Below, piece by piece: positions 35,215 to 44,422 of a stretch of 64,000 nucleotides of DNA. This DNA is from Rosistilla ulvae (GTDB lineage Bacteria; Planctomycetota; Planctomycetia; Pirellulales; Pirellulaceae), in contig NZ_CP036261.1 in NCBI RefSeq assembly GCF_007741475.1, positions 5,829,798 through 5,893,797 on the forward strand. Direction: 5' to 3'. The notes under the pieces were generated by a model. That model was not told where the DNA came from, made no database searches, and saw only the letters and a list, made by a program, of their open reading frames with translations. The position numbers and the translations under genes were made by a program. The first letter of the stretch is position 1. Each line of letters begins with the position of its first letter.

Positions 35215-36417
35215 ATGCGAATTAATATCTACACGCTGCTCGCGATCGGATTGATTGCCGTCCCCGGCTGCCAATCGTTTCAAAATACTCCGTGGAGCGA
35301 TGGCTTGGTGGCACAAGAGATTGCCCCGCCCACCGAAGCCGACCAGATCGCGGAGATCGAAGATAAACGCAACCCCGCTGTCGCGTTGACCGATTACGTG
35401 ACCGGCAAGGGACCCGCGGATCGCACCAAGGCGCGCGAACTGTATCGCGAGGCGGAAGCGTTGTTCGAACAAGCCGCCGCGGCCGAGGGCAAACCGCGGA
35501 TGAAGCAGTTCCGCAAAGCTGCCGCTTCGTTCATCAAGGCCTCCAAGGAATGGAAGGATTCGGCGCTGCAAGAGGATGCGTTGATGATGGCCGGCGAAAG
35601 CTACTTCTTTGCCGACGATTTCCCCGAAGCCGACAAGATGTATGGCGAACTGTTGGAGAGTCATCCGCGCAGCCGTCACATCGATCGCGTCGTTGCTCGC
35701 CGGTTTGAGATCGCCAAATATTGGCTGGCCGTCGACAAACAAAGCCCTCAGATCCTGCCCGTGAACCTGACCGACCACCGCCTGCCTGCGTTGGACATCG
35801 ACGGATCGGGGATCAAACTGTTGGATCAGATTCGCTACGACGCCCCGACCGGAAAACTGGCCGATGATGCCACCATGGCTGCCGGTTTGGAGTACTTCGA
35901 ACGCCAAAAGTGGACCACCGCCGACGGCTTCTTTTCCGATCTGCGGGAATCGTTCCCCGACAGCGACCATCAATTCAACGCGCACCTGTTTGGCCTGAAG
36001 TGCAAACTGAAGATCTACCAAGGACCAAAATACAGCGGCACCGTTCTCAACGAAGCGGACGACCTTGTCAAACGGATGCAGCGGCACTTTGCCAGCGAAT
36101 TGCAAAAGCCGGAAAACCGCGAACTGGTCGCCAAAGCGGCCGCCGAGATCGATCACCTGCTAGCCGAACGACTCTACTCGCGAGCTCAATTCCGCGAACT
36201 GCGTTCCGAACACGGTGCGGCCAAGTTTTATTATCGCCAGCTGATCGAAGATCATCCCAAGACCAGCTATGCCGAAACGGCTCGCGAACGTTTGGCGGCA
36301 ATCGAAGGGAAACCCGACACGCCGCCGCAACGTCTGGCTTGGTTGCACAAAATGTTCCCCGACAGCGAGCCGGCGAAACCGATCATGGTCGGCAGTCCAA
36401 GCAACATGCTTAGGTAA
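35215..36417 (+). CDS. BamD-like TPR lipoprotein
   Basis: The start at 35215 (MRINIYTLLAIGLIAVPGCQS) gives a lipoprotein signal with cysteine 19; the open frame begins at 35152. The mature 380-residue chain is helical with TPR-type repeats (AKARELYREAEALFEQAA in spirit, FPEADKMYGELLESHPRSRH, AAKFYYRQLIEDHPKTSYAETARERL), the YfiO/BamD layout for outer-membrane protein assembly. It is longer than enterobacterial BamD (about 245). lptE, another outer-membrane assembly lipoprotein, follows 8 bp later, supporting an envelope-biogenesis operon. The exact partner is inferred. Confidence 0.82.
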   Translation: MRINIYTLLAIGLIAVPGCQSFQNTPWSDGLVAQEIAPPTEADQIAEIEDKRNPAVALTDYVTGKGPADRTKARELYREAEALFEQAAAAEGKPRMKQFRKAAASFIKASKEWKDSALQEDALMMAGESYFFADDFPEADKMYGELLESHPRSRHIDRVVARRFEIAKYWLAVDKQSPQILPVNLTDHRLPALDIDGSGIKLLDQIRYDAPTGKLADDATMAAGLEYFERQKWTTADGFFSDLRESFPDSDHQFNAHLFGLKCKLKIYQGPKYSGTVLNEADDLVKRMQRHFASELQKPENRELVAKAAAEIDHLLAERLYSRAQFRELRSEHGAAKFYYRQLIEDHPKTSYAETARERLAAIEGKPDTPPQRLAWLHKMFPDSEPAKPIMVGSPSNMLR

Positions 36418-36425
36418 TCATTCCC

Positions 36426-36977
36426 GTGAGATTGATAAACGCTTTGTTTGATAACTCCCGCGCCCTGTGGCTTGGCTGCGTCTGCGTACTGGTAACCGCT
36501 GGCGGCTGCGCGGGCTATCAGTTGGGAAATCAGTCGCTGTACCGCAACGACGTCCGCACGGTCTACGTCCCGGTAATTCGCAACGATTCGTTCCGCGACG
36601 ACCTGGGCGTCCGGCTGACCGAAGCGGTCCAGAAGGCGATCGAACAGCGAACGCCATTTAAGGTCACCGGCGATCCGAGCGCCGACAGCGTGCTCACCTG
36701 CCGCGTAATCGCCGACAGCAAACAAGTTTTGACCGAAACCAATACCGACGAACCGCGAGCTCTCGACAACGCCGTCGCCGTGCAAGCCAGCTGGGTCAAC
36801 CGGCAGGGGAGCGTGTTGATGGAAAACCGGATCCTCCCGGCGGGGCAACTGGCATTCTATTTTCGGCAGAGCAGCCGGATGGTTCCCGAAGCGGGCCAAA
36901 CCGGTGCCACGGCGTTCCAAGAGACGATCGACGATCTAGCCAATCAGATCGTCACCCAGATGCAGATCCGCTGGTAA
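36426..36977 (+). CDS. lptE: LPS-assembly lipoprotein LptE-like
   Basis: This 183-residue lipoprotein has a signal ending VLVTAGGC and a mature start AGYQLGNQSLYRNDVRTVYVPVIRNDSFR, the LptE/RlpB family pattern in which an alpha-beta domain follows a GY(Q/H)L motif. LptE plugs the LptD barrel that inserts lipopolysaccharide in the outer membrane. It is translated right after the BamD-like lipoprotein, consistent with a diderm cell envelope. The usual length is about 170-190 residues. Confidence 0.9.
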   Translation: MRLINALFDNSRALWLGCVCVLVTAGGCAGYQLGNQSLYRNDVRTVYVPVIRNDSFRDDLGVRLTEAVQKAIEQRTPFKVTGDPSADSVLTCRVIADSKQVLTETNTDEPRALDNAVAVQASWVNRQGSVLMENRILPAGQLAFYFRQSSRMVPEAGQTGATAFQETIDDLANQIVTQMQIRW

Positions 36978-37086
36978 CGATTGAATCGCCTGCGGGGAAA
37001 AATTGCCTCAAGAAAATTGGCAAAAATCCTGCGAACCCCTGTTACCCCAAACCGATCTTTTCGGGTAGACTTTGCACAGCAACAAC

Positions 37087-37157
37087 TGCCCGATGGTGTA
37101 ATGGCAACACTACGGTTTTTGGTACCGTCATTCTAGGTTCGAGTCCTAGTCGGGCAA
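37087..37157 (+). tRNA. tRNA-Gln (UUG)
   Basis: Seventy-one nucleotides fold with acceptor TGCCCGA / TCGGGCA, D arm GGTGTAATGGCAACAC, anticodon stem ACGGT / ACCGT with loop TTTTGGT (anticodon UUG), T arm CTAGG TTCGAGT CCTAG, and discriminator A. The U1-A72 pair is typical of tRNA-Gln. CCA is not encoded. Confidence 0.95.
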
Positions 37158-37401
37158 TGTTTGCTTTCTTCTCAGCCAGCTGAGGCAGATGGAATCGCTT
37201 TCCATCGCTCGCCCCACAGACCGATCTGGCTCCTCAAGGCAATTGCCGAGGCACCCTCCCCAAGATAACGATCCCTTAGGTATAAACAGACGGTAGCCGG
37301 AGCGGAGCGAATACCACCGGAAACGTTTGCGCAATCGATCGATGCCCCCGGCGGGGGGGGCACGCATCCGTCTGCGATCGCCTGCTTCGCGACTGGCGCG
37401 G

Positions 37402-38718
37402 TCAGAACGAACCCGAGAGTTCGGTGGCTCGCTTGACTCGTTGAATGCCGACGCCAAACGCCGCCTCCCGCAGCGAGATGTTTTTCTCCTGCGAGGTGTG
37501 CCAAACGTTCTCAAAGGCTTCGCTGAGCGTGCGGTCGAGTTCTTGCCGTACTCGGTCCAGGCTCCAACGGTAGTGCTGGCGGTTCTGCACCCATTCGAAA
37601 TAACTGACCGTCACGCCCCCGGCATTGGCCAGGATGTCGGGCAGAACGATCACATCGCGATCGTTCAGTTGTTCGTCGGCGTCGGGCCAGATTGGGCCAT
37701 TGGCAGCTTCGACGATGATCTTGGCTTTCACCTGGTCGACATTTTCGCCGGTGATCACCCCCCCAAGGGCCGCCGGAATCAGCACTTCGCATTCGGTTTC
37801 CAACAGCGCCTCGCCGGGCAGCCGTTCGCATTCCTTGAACCCTTCCAACGATCCCTTGTGCAACAGCGCATGCCGCAGCAGATGCGGCACGTCCAGCCCG
37901 CGCGGATTGTAATACGTACCGCTGACATCGCTGACGGCAACGATCGGAAACTCCGCTTCGTGCAGGAATTTGGCTGCATGAGTACCAACGTTTCCAAAGC
38001 CCTGGATCGCGACAGGTGATTCCGCTGGGCGACGCCCTTTCCGCTTGATCAGCTTGAAGGTCAGCAACCCCACCCCGCGACCTGTCGCTTCCTCGCGCCC
38101 CTTGGCTCCGTACTCTTCGACCGGCTTGCCGGTGATCACGGCGGGATTAAAGCCGTGATACTTTTCCCATTGGTTGCGGATCCAAGCCATCGTGCGGTGA
38201 TCGGTTCCCATGTCGGGAGCGGGAATATCGGTGTCGGGGCCGATCACATCGTGGATCTGATCGACGAACGCCCGCGTCATCCGTTCCATCTCCGATACGC
38301 TGAGCGTCTTCGGATTGATGCCGATTCCCCCTTTGGCTCCGCCGTAGGGAAGGTCGACGACGGCGGTCTTCCAGGTCATCAGACTAGCCAACGCGCGGAC
38401 CTCGTCGAGATTGACTTCGTGGTGAAATCGGAGGCCACCTTTCATCGGACCACGACTGTTGTTGTGCTGCACGCGATAGCCGATGCAATTCATCACGCTG
38501 CCATCGTCCTTGTGGAAGGAAACTTGCACCTGCAGTTCCCGTTTCGACATCTGCAAGCTCTCCCGCATGCTGTCGCTCATATCCAAATGACGAGTCGCGC
38601 GGTTGAAATAGGTTTGCGTCGCCTCAAATGCATGCATTGCTTCTTCCTTCGTGATGCTTGATTTCCGGGGACCGATAGTGTGCGGGCTCGCGACCATAAT
38701 CTCCCCAGCAACATTCAC
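37402..38718 (-). CDS. gdhA: Glutamate dehydrogenase (Glu/Leu/Phe/Val family)
   Basis: It catalyses reversible oxidative deamination of glutamate to 2-oxoglutarate with NAD(P). The 438-residue protein shows the substrate-site lysines in GPMKGGLRFH and LPYGGAKGGIGINP (catalytic lysine), PAPDMGTDHRTMAWI, and the Rossmann loop IQGFGNVGTHAAKFL. The length and motifs fit the hexameric GDH class. The start could be ATG 38718 or 38697 (MVASPHTIG). It is a single minus-strand gene between tRNA-Gln and the PilZ-like gene. Confidence 0.95.
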   Translation of the reverse strand: MNVAGEIMVASPHTIGPRKSSITKEEAMHAFEATQTYFNRATRHLDMSDSMRESLQMSKRELQVQVSFHKDDGSVMNCIGYRVQHNNSRGPMKGGLRFHHEVNLDEVRALASLMTWKTAVVDLPYGGAKGGIGINPKTLSVSEMERMTRAFVDQIHDVIGPDTDIPAPDMGTDHRTMAWIRNQWEKYHGFNPAVITGKPVEEYGAKGREEATGRGVGLLTFKLIKRKGRRPAESPVAIQGFGNVGTHAAKFLHEAEFPIVAVSDVSGTYYNPRGLDVPHLLRHALLHKGSLEGFKECERLPGEALLETECEVLIPAALGGVITGENVDQVKAKIIVEAANGPIWPDADEQLNDRDVIVLPDILANAGGVTVSYFEWVQNRQHYRWSLDRVRQELDRTLSEAFENVWHTSQEKNISLREAAFGVGIQRVKRATELSGSF

Positions 38719-38951
38719 TATAGCTGATTGAAACAGCGGTCCGCCGCCCCGCTGGCCCCATCGTGCGCGGCATCGCCGTTTTCCAGCGGCGTCGCGGCGA
38801 TCCCGAGCGTGTCGCGCGGATAATTCGGAATATCCGTCCTCGCCCCCGACAACCGGTCGCCGAACCGCCCCGACTTTGCCAGCCTGCGCCCCGGACTGAC
38901 CTAGATTTTCTCAACCCGTAGACTCCGCGAATTTCCGACGAAGGGACCCTC

Positions 38952-39368
38952 ATGCTCGGCGAACATCTAGTTGCAGGCGAACAACTGCTTGGCGCAGACA
39001 ACGATCTCCGCGCGCTCGAAGAGCTTTGCCGCACCACCAGCAACGAATCCCAACGCGTCGCCGAACGTCGCATGCTCGACATGCCGGTTCAAATCCAACC
39101 GGCCAATTCCCGCGACCGCAACGCCTGGAAACTGGCTGGAAAGCTTCGCGATCTATCGGATACCGGATGTGGGATCCTGACCGAAAAACCGCTGATGGTC
39201 GGCGATGTCTTCTGGCTCTCGACCACCGACCAATCGATCCAGTTGGGCAGCTTCTTCGCCCGCTGCGTCCGCTGCCGGATGATCCGCGAGGGAAGCTTTG
39301 AACAAGGGTTTACATTTTTCAGCAATCCACGACAGGATCGCAGCAATCCGTCGCAACCAGCGTTTTAG
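38952..39368 (+). CDS. PilZ-like domain protein
   Basis: In this 138-residue protein, residues 40-130 look like a PilZ beta barrel: AERRMLDMPVQIQP, then GKLRDLSDTGCGILTEKPLMVGDVF and ARCVRCRMIREGSFEQGFTF. The second ligand motif ([DN]xSxxG) is present as DLSDTG, but the first motif (RxxxR) is imperfect, so cyclic-di-GMP binding is not certain. It lies 36 bp upstream of the GAF-HlyD gene and may belong to the same operon, where it could modulate export. No signal peptide. Confidence 0.7.
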   Translation: MLGEHLVAGEQLLGADNDLRALEELCRTTSNESQRVAERRMLDMPVQIQPANSRDRNAWKLAGKLRDLSDTGCGILTEKPLMVGDVFWLSTTDQSIQLGSFFARCVRCRMIREGSFEQGFTFFSNPRQDRSNPSQPAF

Positions 39369-39404
39369 TCGCTACGCCGGTTTTTCACATCAAGGATTCG
39401 CCGC

Positions 39405-41288
39405 ATGTCAGCCCCCGCCAATATCGATCACTCCACCGCGACCAACACCCCAACGACCGACACGTTTGTGTTGGGACATCTGGCGCGGCTGGTCAGCAAC
39501 CTGAGCGTCAAAGGGACGACCGGATCGGCCGTCTATCGCCAGTTGTTCACGACGATCGTCGACCACTACCAACCATTGGTCGCCAAGATCGACGTCCGCG
39601 ATCGCGCCGCACGGTACAACGACGCGCATCAAAGCCAACGCCTTTCGGGCACCCTGTTGATCGAAGTTGGATCGATCGCGGTTTCCGAAACGCTGACCGA
39701 TGCGATTTGCGAAGAGGCGCCCGTCTTTCGGATCAATTCGCTCGACGCCACAAAGAAGTATGTCACGATCGGCGTTCCGATCCGCGATTCGATGCAGCGA
39801 GAGACGACCGGCGGTCTCGCCGTCGCGTTGGTCCCTCGCAATCAATCTGACATCAACGCGTTGGTGGCCGAACTGAATTCGTTGACGCTCGCCGCGGCTG
39901 GCTGCATCGACTCACAACCAACCGAACAAAAGACACAAAGCAACGCCGACTGGGCTCGCGTCTTGTCGCGAGTTGCCAAGATGGGCGACCGACACGAATT
40001 TGCGATCACGTTAGTCAACACCTTGGCCGACCGGTTTGTCTGTGGCAAAGCGGGACTTGGGCTGATCCGCAACAAGCGTGTCGAGGTGCGAGCGATCTCG
40101 GGACTCTCGACGATTAAACCGAACAGCCCCGGCGTCGCCGATATGCGGCAGGTGATGGAAGAGTGTTACGACCAGAAGTCGCCGGTCTTCGCCAGCCGAC
40201 AAAACGAATACGAACAGCGATCGATGCCGATCCATAGGGGTTGGAGCGAACGGACCAACACGGCCATCCTCAGCGTGCCGATCATGCTCGAGACCGAGAT
40301 CCTGGCCGTCGTCACGTTGGCGCGAGCCGCCGACAAACCGTTCTCGACCGAAGAGCTCGAATCGATCACTAAACTGCTGGAACCGTTTGGTCCATCGCTG
40401 CAGTTGATCGAGAAATCGAGCCGATCGATTTCCGAACACGTCCGCGAAGAGGGGCGCGGCGCGGTCATGCCGTGGCTGAATCCTCAATCCCACGCCCGTA
40501 AAGCGGCGTTGATCACCGCGGGGCTCTTCTTCGCGTGGTTCCTGTTTGGCAGCCTAACCTACCGGCCGATGTGCGAAAGCGTCCTCTCGCCAGCCAGCGT
40601 GCTGCATATGGCTGCGCCGTTGGATTCGCGAATCGAAAGCGTACTGGTCAGCTCGGGAGACCATGTTGTTAAAGACCAAGTGTTGGTCGTGCTGGACAGC
40701 CGCGAATTGCAACTGCAGCGCAATCAATTGCTGGCTCAAATCGCCAGCACCGAAGTCGTCGTTGGGCAAGCGATCGCCGACCGCAAGGTCAGCGAAGCGG
40801 CGCTCGCAAAAGCCGAGGTCCGCGTCCTGCACAGCCAATTGGACAGCATTGAAAACCAGATTGAACAATCGACCTTGCGGGCCCCAACCGATGGGATCGT
40901 GGTCGCGGCGGACCTGAAGAAACGGATCGGCCAAGTGCTGCCGCAAGGCGAGCCGTTGGTGACATTTGCCCCCGGAGAACGCTGGGTCGTCGAGATCATG
41001 GTTCCCGACCACGTCGCTCCCTACGTGGCTCAAGACCAATCGGGCGTGTTCCGCGCCTACTCGCACCCCGATCAATCGATCCCCTTCAAGATCGATTGGG
41101 TCGGCGGAGCGGCTCAAGTGGTCGAAGGTAAAAACGTCTTCATCGCCGAAGCGGAACTGGAATCGCAAACCGATTGGATGAAATCGGGAATGAAGGGTGT
41201 CGGCCGGATCGCCGCCCAGCGCAAAGCGGTTTGGTGGGTCACCATGCACGGGCTGGTCGATTACTTGCACATGAAATTTTGGCTGTAG
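39405..41288 (+). CDS. Membrane protein with GAF-like domain and HlyD-type adaptor region
   Basis: The 627-residue protein has a cytoplasmic N-terminal half with a GAF-like sensory region (about 190-345, including NTAILSVPIMLETEILAVVTLARA), a single transmembrane helix (about 367-385), then a periplasmic adaptor: half-lipoyl ESVLVSSGDHVVKDQVLVVL, a coiled-coil hairpin, STLRAPTDGIVVAAD, and a beta barrel. HlyD-type adaptors bridge inner-membrane exporters with the outer membrane. A GAF domain on the cytoplasmic side is unusual for this family. The M50-HlyD gene starts 2 bp after its stop, so they are cotranscribed. Confidence 0.82.
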   Translation: MSAPANIDHSTATNTPTTDTFVLGHLARLVSNLSVKGTTGSAVYRQLFTTIVDHYQPLVAKIDVRDRAARYNDAHQSQRLSGTLLIEVGSIAVSETLTDAICEEAPVFRINSLDATKKYVTIGVPIRDSMQRETTGGLAVALVPRNQSDINALVAELNSLTLAAAGCIDSQPTEQKTQSNADWARVLSRVAKMGDRHEFAITLVNTLADRFVCGKAGLGLIRNKRVEVRAISGLSTIKPNSPGVADMRQVMEECYDQKSPVFASRQNEYEQRSMPIHRGWSERTNTAILSVPIMLETEILAVVTLARAADKPFSTEELESITKLLEPFGPSLQLIEKSSRSISEHVREEGRGAVMPWLNPQSHARKAALITAGLFFAWFLFGSLTYRPMCESVLSPASVLHMAAPLDSRIESVLVSSGDHVVKDQVLVVLDSRELQLQRNQLLAQIASTEVVVGQAIADRKVSEAALAKAEVRVLHSQLDSIENQIEQSTLRAPTDGIVVAADLKKRIGQVLPQGEPLVTFAPGERWVVEIMVPDHVAPYVAQDQSGVFRAYSHPDQSIPFKIDWVGGAAQVVEGKNVFIAEAELESQTDWMKSGMKGVGRIAAQRKAVWWVTMHGLVDYLHMKFWL

Positions 41289-41290
41289 CG

Positions 41291-43432
41291 ATGACCAACC
41301 AACCTCCACAACCGACCCTCGCCGAGCGTCTAGCCGAAGCCCGCGCGATGCTGCGCAGCGATGTCACGGTCAGCCGACATCTGTTCCAGGGCGAACCATC
41401 GTACATGTTGCACGATCCGGTCAGCTTCCAGAACCATCGACTGAGCCTGCAAGACTATTCGATCGTCGCCAAATTGGACGATGCGCTGACATTGCAGCAG
41501 TGCTTTGACGCGATGGTCGCATGCGGCGATCTAACCGCGGCCGAACAGGAGAGCTTCTACCGCTTCGTCCTTCGTTTGCAGACGCTGGGCGTTCTGTCGC
41601 TGCCGGCTAACAATGGCCCTCAGTTGTACGAACGCTATAAACAGACTCAAAAAGCCAAGATAAAATCGCTGCCGATGCAGCTGATGTCGCTGCGGATTCC
41701 TTTGGCTCGCCCCGACGCATTCCTCGATCGCACCGCCCCGGTGTTCCGTTGGCTATTCTCCGCCTGGTTCGTCCCGGTCTGGCTGTTTGGGCTGGCGATT
41801 GCCGCGACGATCATCGTGCTTCGCCGCGACGACTTTTTCCAACCGCTCAACGCAACTCTAACCACATCCAACGTCGTCACGCTTGGAATCGTGCTGGCAC
41901 TGCTGAAGGTCTGGCACGAACTGGGGCACGGATACGCCTGCAAAATCTTCGGTGGCCGAGTCCCCGAGATGGGGATGATCCTGATGATGGGAGCCCCGCT
42001 TGCGTACGTCGATGCCAGCGCCGCGTGGACCTTTCCACGTCGCATGCATCGCTTGATCGTAATGCTCGGTGGGATGTATTTTGAATCGCTGGTCGCAATC
42101 CCCGCCGTCTTCGTTTGGGCCTTCTGGGGCCCTTCAACGATGATCGGTTCGATCGCGTATCAATTGGTCTTCATGGCGACGGCGATCACCGTCTTATTCA
42201 ACGCCAACCCGTTGATGAAATACGACGGTTACTTCATCCTCAGCGACCTGTTGGGAATTCCCAACCTCCGCCAACGGGCGACCAACGAAATCAATGCGAC
42301 CTTCCAACGCCAAGTGCTTGGTTTGCGAACGGTTCCGCAAAGCACAGCCCAACCGGCGATCCGAATCGTGCTGTTTTCCTACGGTATCGCGGCGTCGATC
42401 TATCGCTGCTTTGTCTTCCTGGGACTCGCTGCGATTTTGGCATCCCATGCGTTTTTGCTCGGCATGTTCTTGGGTGCCCTGTTCCTCGTCTATTCGATCG
42501 GCGGCAGCCTGAAGAAGTTCGTCAAATATTTGTGGTACAGCGATCAAACCGCGTCGGTCCGGCCGCGAGCCTATGCGATCAGCGCGATCCCATTGGTTGT
42601 GTTGCCGTTGGGGCTGATGATTCTGCCGACGCCCGGAGGCATTCGCGCAACCGGCGTCGTGGGAGGCCAGCAGGAGTTTGTGATCCACGCCGCATCCCCG
42701 GGGTTCGTCGAACAAGTGGATGCCCAAGTCGGGCAAACCGTTGCCGATGGAGAACCATTGGTCCGCTTGCGAAACCCAAATCTCGAACTGCAATTTGCAA
42801 CCGACAAGGCGCTGCTGCACCGCGCCGAATTGGAGTTACAAGCGGCCGGACAAGTCGACCTTTCGCAGATGGCTCAAATGCGACACCAGGTCCACAGCTT
42901 AAAACATTCGCTGCTGCACGCCCAACAGAACATGACCAATCTGGTCGTCCGCGCCTCCGCCGCCGGATCGCTCGTCGATGGCCTGACACCGCGCGATCAA
43001 GGGCGATTCATTCAAGTCGGCGATCCGTTGGCAACCGTCGTCGACGGCACCACGATCGTCAACGTCTGGCTGACCGGCGAACAGATGCGGATGATCTCAC
43101 CCGAGATCGGCGACCGCGTTAACGTTCGATTTCCCGGCGCACGGCTCGGATCGTACACCGCAAAAATCCAACACATCGCCCCCGCGGCCCAGGTCGAAAT
43201 GGACGAGATCGCCGCAACCCATCTCGCTGGCGGCGACATCCCCGTCGATCCCGCCTCCGGCAGATCGATCGAACCGTTGGTGCAAGTGAAAGTGGAACTG
43301 CCCGATGCGATCCAGAAATTGGTCCGCCACAAGAGTCAAGCCAGTCTAAATTTCGGTCGTCGATATGAACCGTTTGCGTTCTGGATGGCCAGGCGATTGA
43401 TTGTGTTTGTCGAAAAATTGTCGATGAGCTGA
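41291..43432 (+). CDS. M50-type membrane metalloprotease with C-terminal HlyD-like domain
   Basis: This 713-residue multi-pass protein has the zinc motif HELGH (H209-H213) in a hydrophobic helix and a downstream NPLMKYDGYFILSDLLG segment supplying the third ligand aspartate, as in site-2 proteases and PqqL-like exporter partners. After the membrane core, residues about 460-700 form a HlyD-like adaptor (VIHAASPGFVEQVDAQVGQTV; VRASAAGSLVDGL). The frame opens at 41174, but the ATG at 41291 follows the upstream stop by 2 bp and starts the conserved part. Together with its neighbours it probably forms a secretion or processing complex for an unknown substrate. Confidence 0.85.
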   Translation: MTNQPPQPTLAERLAEARAMLRSDVTVSRHLFQGEPSYMLHDPVSFQNHRLSLQDYSIVAKLDDALTLQQCFDAMVACGDLTAAEQESFYRFVLRLQTLGVLSLPANNGPQLYERYKQTQKAKIKSLPMQLMSLRIPLARPDAFLDRTAPVFRWLFSAWFVPVWLFGLAIAATIIVLRRDDFFQPLNATLTTSNVVTLGIVLALLKVWHELGHGYACKIFGGRVPEMGMILMMGAPLAYVDASAAWTFPRRMHRLIVMLGGMYFESLVAIPAVFVWAFWGPSTMIGSIAYQLVFMATAITVLFNANPLMKYDGYFILSDLLGIPNLRQRATNEINATFQRQVLGLRTVPQSTAQPAIRIVLFSYGIAASIYRCFVFLGLAAILASHAFLLGMFLGALFLVYSIGGSLKKFVKYLWYSDQTASVRPRAYAISAIPLVVLPLGLMILPTPGGIRATGVVGGQQEFVIHAASPGFVEQVDAQVGQTVADGEPLVRLRNPNLELQFATDKALLHRAELELQAAGQVDLSQMAQMRHQVHSLKHSLLHAQQNMTNLVVRASAAGSLVDGLTPRDQGRFIQVGDPLATVVDGTTIVNVWLTGEQMRMISPEIGDRVNVRFPGARLGSYTAKIQHIAPAAQVEMDEIAATHLAGGDIPVDPASGRSIEPLVQVKVELPDAIQKLVRHKSQASLNFGRRYEPFAFWMARRLIVFVEKLSMS

Positions 43433-43469
43433 ACGCGATCGCGCGCTCCCTATTATTGAGACTTCAAAG

Positions 43470-44372
43470 ATGAAACCTTCCCTTCTACTGACCTTCCTTT
43501 TCGCAGCGATCTGGATTCCAGCGGTTTGCCAATCGACGGTCGACGCCGTCGAACCGACCGGTGGTGCGAAATGGGATGCGTTGCAATACGATCCGTCGAT
43601 CCTCGAAACACGCAGCCAATTGCACGGCATCGCGCGGGGCAAACTGGACAGCGAAATGCGGTTCGAAATTCCTGGGGTCGTCGCCAAAGTCCACGTCCGC
43701 GACGGGGAATGGGTCGAAAAAGGAGAACCGTTGTTGTCGCTGCAAGATGCGGTGGCGCGAGCCGCCTGGAAAGTCGCACAAGCCCAGGCGTCGCAGAACG
43801 GGACTGTCGAAGCGGCGCGATTGGAAGCTGAATTGATCGGCCGTCAATTGAATCGTTTGCAGCAAGCGTTCCTCGAACAGGCGAGTTCCGAATTCGAACT
43901 GGAAGAGAAGCGAAGTCAGTTCGCGCAGGCTCAGGCCGCCCTGACAGTGCAACAGGAAGAAGCCAACGCGGCCGGGGCGAATCTGGAATTGAAGGCGGCC
44001 GAACTGCAGAAGTTTCATCTCGTGGCCCCCTTCGCCGGGCAAGTCGTCCGGATCGACAAGAAGCAAGGCCAACCGATCGATCCCAACGAAACAGCGTTGA
44101 TGATCGTCGACGCCCGACAGTTGGAGATCGAGGTGTTTCTGCCGATCGCTCTGTTTGGCGAGATCGTTGTCGGCCGCCAATACGCAATGCGAGCCGATGC
44201 GCCGGTCGGTCGATCGCTGCAGGCCACCGCGATCTATGTCGCACCGATCGTCGACGCGACCAGTGGAACGTTTCGTTGTCTGTTCGAAATCGACAACACC
44301 GACTTAAAACTGCCGGCCGGGTTTGCTGTCAGGTTGAGTTTGCCGAGAAAGCTCGCGTCGACCGGCAAATAA
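43470..44372 (+). CDS. HlyD/RND-type periplasmic adaptor
   Basis: The 300-residue protein has a signal peptide (LLLTFLFAAIWIPAVCQS), then lipoyl half GVVAKVHVRDGEWVEKGEPLLSL, a coiled-coil hairpin (about 90-190), the second lipoyl half HLVAPFAGQVVRID, and a beta barrel (LEIEVFLPIALFGEIVVGR). It lies 37 bp after the M50-HlyD gene, making it the third adaptor-type gene of this operon. No RND pump, ABC permease or TolC-like gene is adjacent, so the partner transporter is either the M50 protein or encoded elsewhere. Confidence 0.85.
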   Translation: MKPSLLLTFLFAAIWIPAVCQSTVDAVEPTGGAKWDALQYDPSILETRSQLHGIARGKLDSEMRFEIPGVVAKVHVRDGEWVEKGEPLLSLQDAVARAAWKVAQAQASQNGTVEAARLEAELIGRQLNRLQQAFLEQASSEFELEEKRSQFAQAQAALTVQQEEANAAGANLELKAAELQKFHLVAPFAGQVVRIDKKQGQPIDPNETALMIVDARQLEIEVFLPIALFGEIVVGRQYAMRADAPVGRSLQATAIYVAPIVDATSGTFRCLFEIDNTDLKLPAGFAVRLSLPRKLASTGK

Positions 44373-44422
44373 AATCGCAGCGACAACCGCGAGGATCTTG
44401 CCGATCGCATTTGCCGAATCGG

